5,669 nucleotides of DNA from Kouleothrix aurantiaca (lineage in GTDB: Bacteria; Chloroflexota; Chloroflexia; Chloroflexales; Roseiflexaceae), in NCBI GenBank assembly GCA_001399705.1, contig LJCR01000177.1, forward strand, positions 1 through 5,669, read 5' to 3'. The notes under the pieces were generated by a model. That model searched no databases. It saw only the letters and a program-made list of their open reading frames with translations, and was not told where the DNA came from. A program made the position numbers and the translations under genes. Positions 4,418-5,669 of the stretch are shown here, one piece after another. The stretch's first letter is position 1, and every line of letters begins with the position of its first letter.

Positions 4418-5669
4418 CCGCACACCTCGTGGTCAGCAAGGCATCGTAGACCTGAAAGTCCAAGATCGGCTGAATGAGTGCCGGCATCGCTACCCTCTCG
4501 GGTCGCCGCACCAGTTCGCGCACGGCGTCAAAGGTCGGGACAGTCCGGCTTTCGGCCAACAAGATCAAGGCCGCCTCCACATCGGCTTCGCTCGTGGAGG
4601 CGGCCAGATGCAGCACACGCAGGTACTCCTTATCTGCACGACTGGGCTGCCGCGCAAGGAGCGTGTCGTAGGTCAGGCGAAATGTGGTCGTAGGAAACAG
4701 CTCATCACGGTAGCGGTAGTGGGCAAAGGCTCCCGGCTTGCGAACGAGCGAGAAGATCAAGTGGCGATAGTCAATCCGCGCTTGGAAGCGCCCGTGGAGC
4801 CGCGGCAGTGTGAGCGCGCAGACCGTCCCGACATACAGCTCAAGCACCTCGGCGCGGATGCGCACCGTGAGGGTCGTGTCAATCAACCGGGAGGGCACGG
4901 AGTAGGTGTTATGCAGCACTCGGATGGTCGAGAAGCGCGTGACACGTACACTCAGCTCGCGGCAGGGGTGCAACGGTGCTTTGGGGAGTGGCCGCAGCGC
5001 GGCGAGTTCTTCTCTCCAGCGCGCCTGGCGGGTGCCATTGCGTTTGCGAACCAACTCCTGCAACCAATTGGTGTATGTGGCCCGGTCGGCAAAGTCGCGA
5101 CTGCCGCGTACGCGCAGCGCTTGGTCGACCGCCTGCTTGAAGCGGAAATGCGACTGCTCAACATCGCCGTTTTCGTGCGCCTGGCCGGGTGTATTGGTGG
5201 TTGGGGTCAGACCGTAGTGAGTCATCAGGCCGAGATAGCGGTCAGTCCAGCGCCGGCTGCCGTCAGGTTCGATGGTCTGGACGGCCGCCGATAAGTTGTC
5301 AGTACGATGTTGCTGGGGCACGCCGCCCAGTTGCCAGAGACAGAACTCCAGTCCTTCGGCCAGCGCTTCGAAGCTTTCGGAGAAGCACAGGCTGATGGCT
5401 TCGACATTGGAATAGGTCAGCACCAGGTGGAACAGCAGGTGCGGGAACGGGACGCTGCTGAGTGTGATGCCCAAGTCGTCCATATGCGTGAAGTCGGATT
5501 GAGCGAGCCGACCAGGCTGGTGGTGTTGCTCGAAGATGACGTCCTTCTCGGGGCCGTGGAGGGCGCGCCAGGATGCGACATGGCGCTGAAAGGTGCGGAG
5601 TTGGCTCTCAGTGTAGCGGTCGGGATGCCGCTCAAGCAGCAGCGAGAAAAGCGTTTTGGCCTGCAATGC
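4410..5669 (-). CDS. istA: IS21-family transposase IstA, N-terminus off the right edge
   Basis: IstA is the DDE transposase that cuts and joins the element ends, working with IstB. The window holds about 419 codons of a protein usually near 500 aa; the N-terminal helix-turn-helix is missing because the gene runs past the edge. The frame is open through the last codon (GCA at 5669-5667), so the TTG at 5666 is not a real start. Counting that TTG as residue 1, the catalytic residues are D58 in QSDFTHMDD, D123 in HRTDNLSAAV and E170 in ENGDVEQSHFRFKQA, the pattern of an rve-type integrase core. A beta-rich C-terminal domain follows (about 235-330, RVLHNTYSVPSRLI). There are no internal stops or frameshifts. 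TAA is at 4412-4410, overlapping the istB start. Confidence 0.93.
   Translation of the reverse strand, partial: ALQAKTLFSLLLERHPDRYTESQLRTFQRHVASWRALHGPEKDVIFEQHHQPGRLAQSDFTHMDDLGITLSSVPFPHLLFHLVLTYSNVEAISLCFSESFEALAEGLEFCLWQLGGVPQQHRTDNLSAAVQTIEPDGSRRWTDRYLGLMTHYGLTPTTNTPGQAHENGDVEQSHFRFKQAVDQALRVRGSRDFADRATYTNWLQELVRKRNGTRQARWREELAALRPLPKAPLHPCRELSVRVTRFSTIRVLHNTYSVPSRLIDTTLTVRIRAEVLELYVGTVCALTLPRLHGRFQARIDYRHLIFSLVRKPGAFAHYRYRDELFPTTTFRLTYDTLLARQPSRADKEYLRVLHLAASTSEADVEAALILLAESRTVPTFDAVRELVRRPERVAMPALIQPILDFQVYDALLTTRCADG
4425..4428 (-). promoter_or_regulatory. Ribosome binding site deciding the istB start
   Basis: GAGG on the minus strand, within the end of istA, is seven bases upstream of ATG 4417 and too close to GTG 4423 to serve it. 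Confidence 0.5.

Larger units (their letters stand above)
3616..5669 (-). mobile_element. IS21-family insertion sequence, one end off the right edge
   Basis: The istA and istB genes overlap in the usual order, istA first. Only 22 bp follow the istB stop before the TA flanking the IS630-type element, short for an IS21-family end. The short motif ATTGCGGG, with a second GCGGG 12 bp further on (about 3624-3645), may be part of the repeated end sites typical of this family. The true outer end probably continues at 2604-2612 on the far side of the IS630-type element. The other end, upstream of istA, is not in the window. Confidence 0.8.

Noticed and set aside
4608..5294. 228-aa plus-strand frame opposite istA
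   Set aside because: It is antisense to a clear IstA coding frame; no motif or start signal supports it.
5664..5666. TTG at 5666 as the istA start
   Set aside because: The frame continues to the window edge and the DNA-binding N-terminus of IstA is missing, so the gene begins outside the window.
1..5669. CRISPR array, tRNA, rRNA or riboswitch
   Set aside because: No regularly spaced direct repeats, no tRNA-like cloverleaf and no rRNA sequence was seen; the non-coding gaps are short.

Overview
This is a G+C-rich bacterial window. The G+C-rich codon third positions, Shine-Dalgarno sites and sigma-70 promoter elements are bacterial. No gene fixes the phylum; the overall style would suit Chloroflexota or another high-G+C soil or water lineage, but that is a guess. 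It divides into a chromosomal part (about 1-2603) and an insertion-sequence part (about 2604-5669).

Left part. A leftward gene of unknown function runs off the left edge (start at 383). It faces a small rightward gene (560-796) with a strong ribosome binding site. Between them lies a perfect 10+10 bp inverted repeat (416-445). A relatively A+T-rich stretch (about 745-960) follows, containing a near-consensus sigma-70 promoter (908-936).

Centre. That promoter should drive a two-gene operon: a DGPF/YCII-family protein (983-1354) and, 16 bp later, a 409-aa ECF sigma factor of the ECF42 type with a long C-terminal DUF6596/TPR-like extension (1371-2600). This pairing is a known conserved arrangement. 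The extension, rather than a classical anti-sigma factor, is thought to control the sigma factor, and no anti-sigma gene is seen here.

Right part. Eleven bases separate the sigma stop codon from an intact 1001-bp IS630-type element (2613-3613). It has 12-bp terminal inverted repeats, TA on both sides, two overlapping reading frames joined by an A8 slippery run, and a DD34E catalytic triad. Beyond it lie istB (3638-4417) and istA (4410 to beyond the right edge) of an IS21-family element. Only 22 bp separate istB's stop from the flanking TA of the IS630-type element, and the bases next to the sigma gene begin 5'-TG. I therefore infer that the IS630-type element is nested in the terminal region of the IS21-family element, which itself landed just behind the sigma gene. 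No new type of biological system is evident. The points of most interest are the nested insertion, the frameshift signal, the housekeeping promoter ahead of an ECF42 operon, and the unexplained left-hand gene pair.
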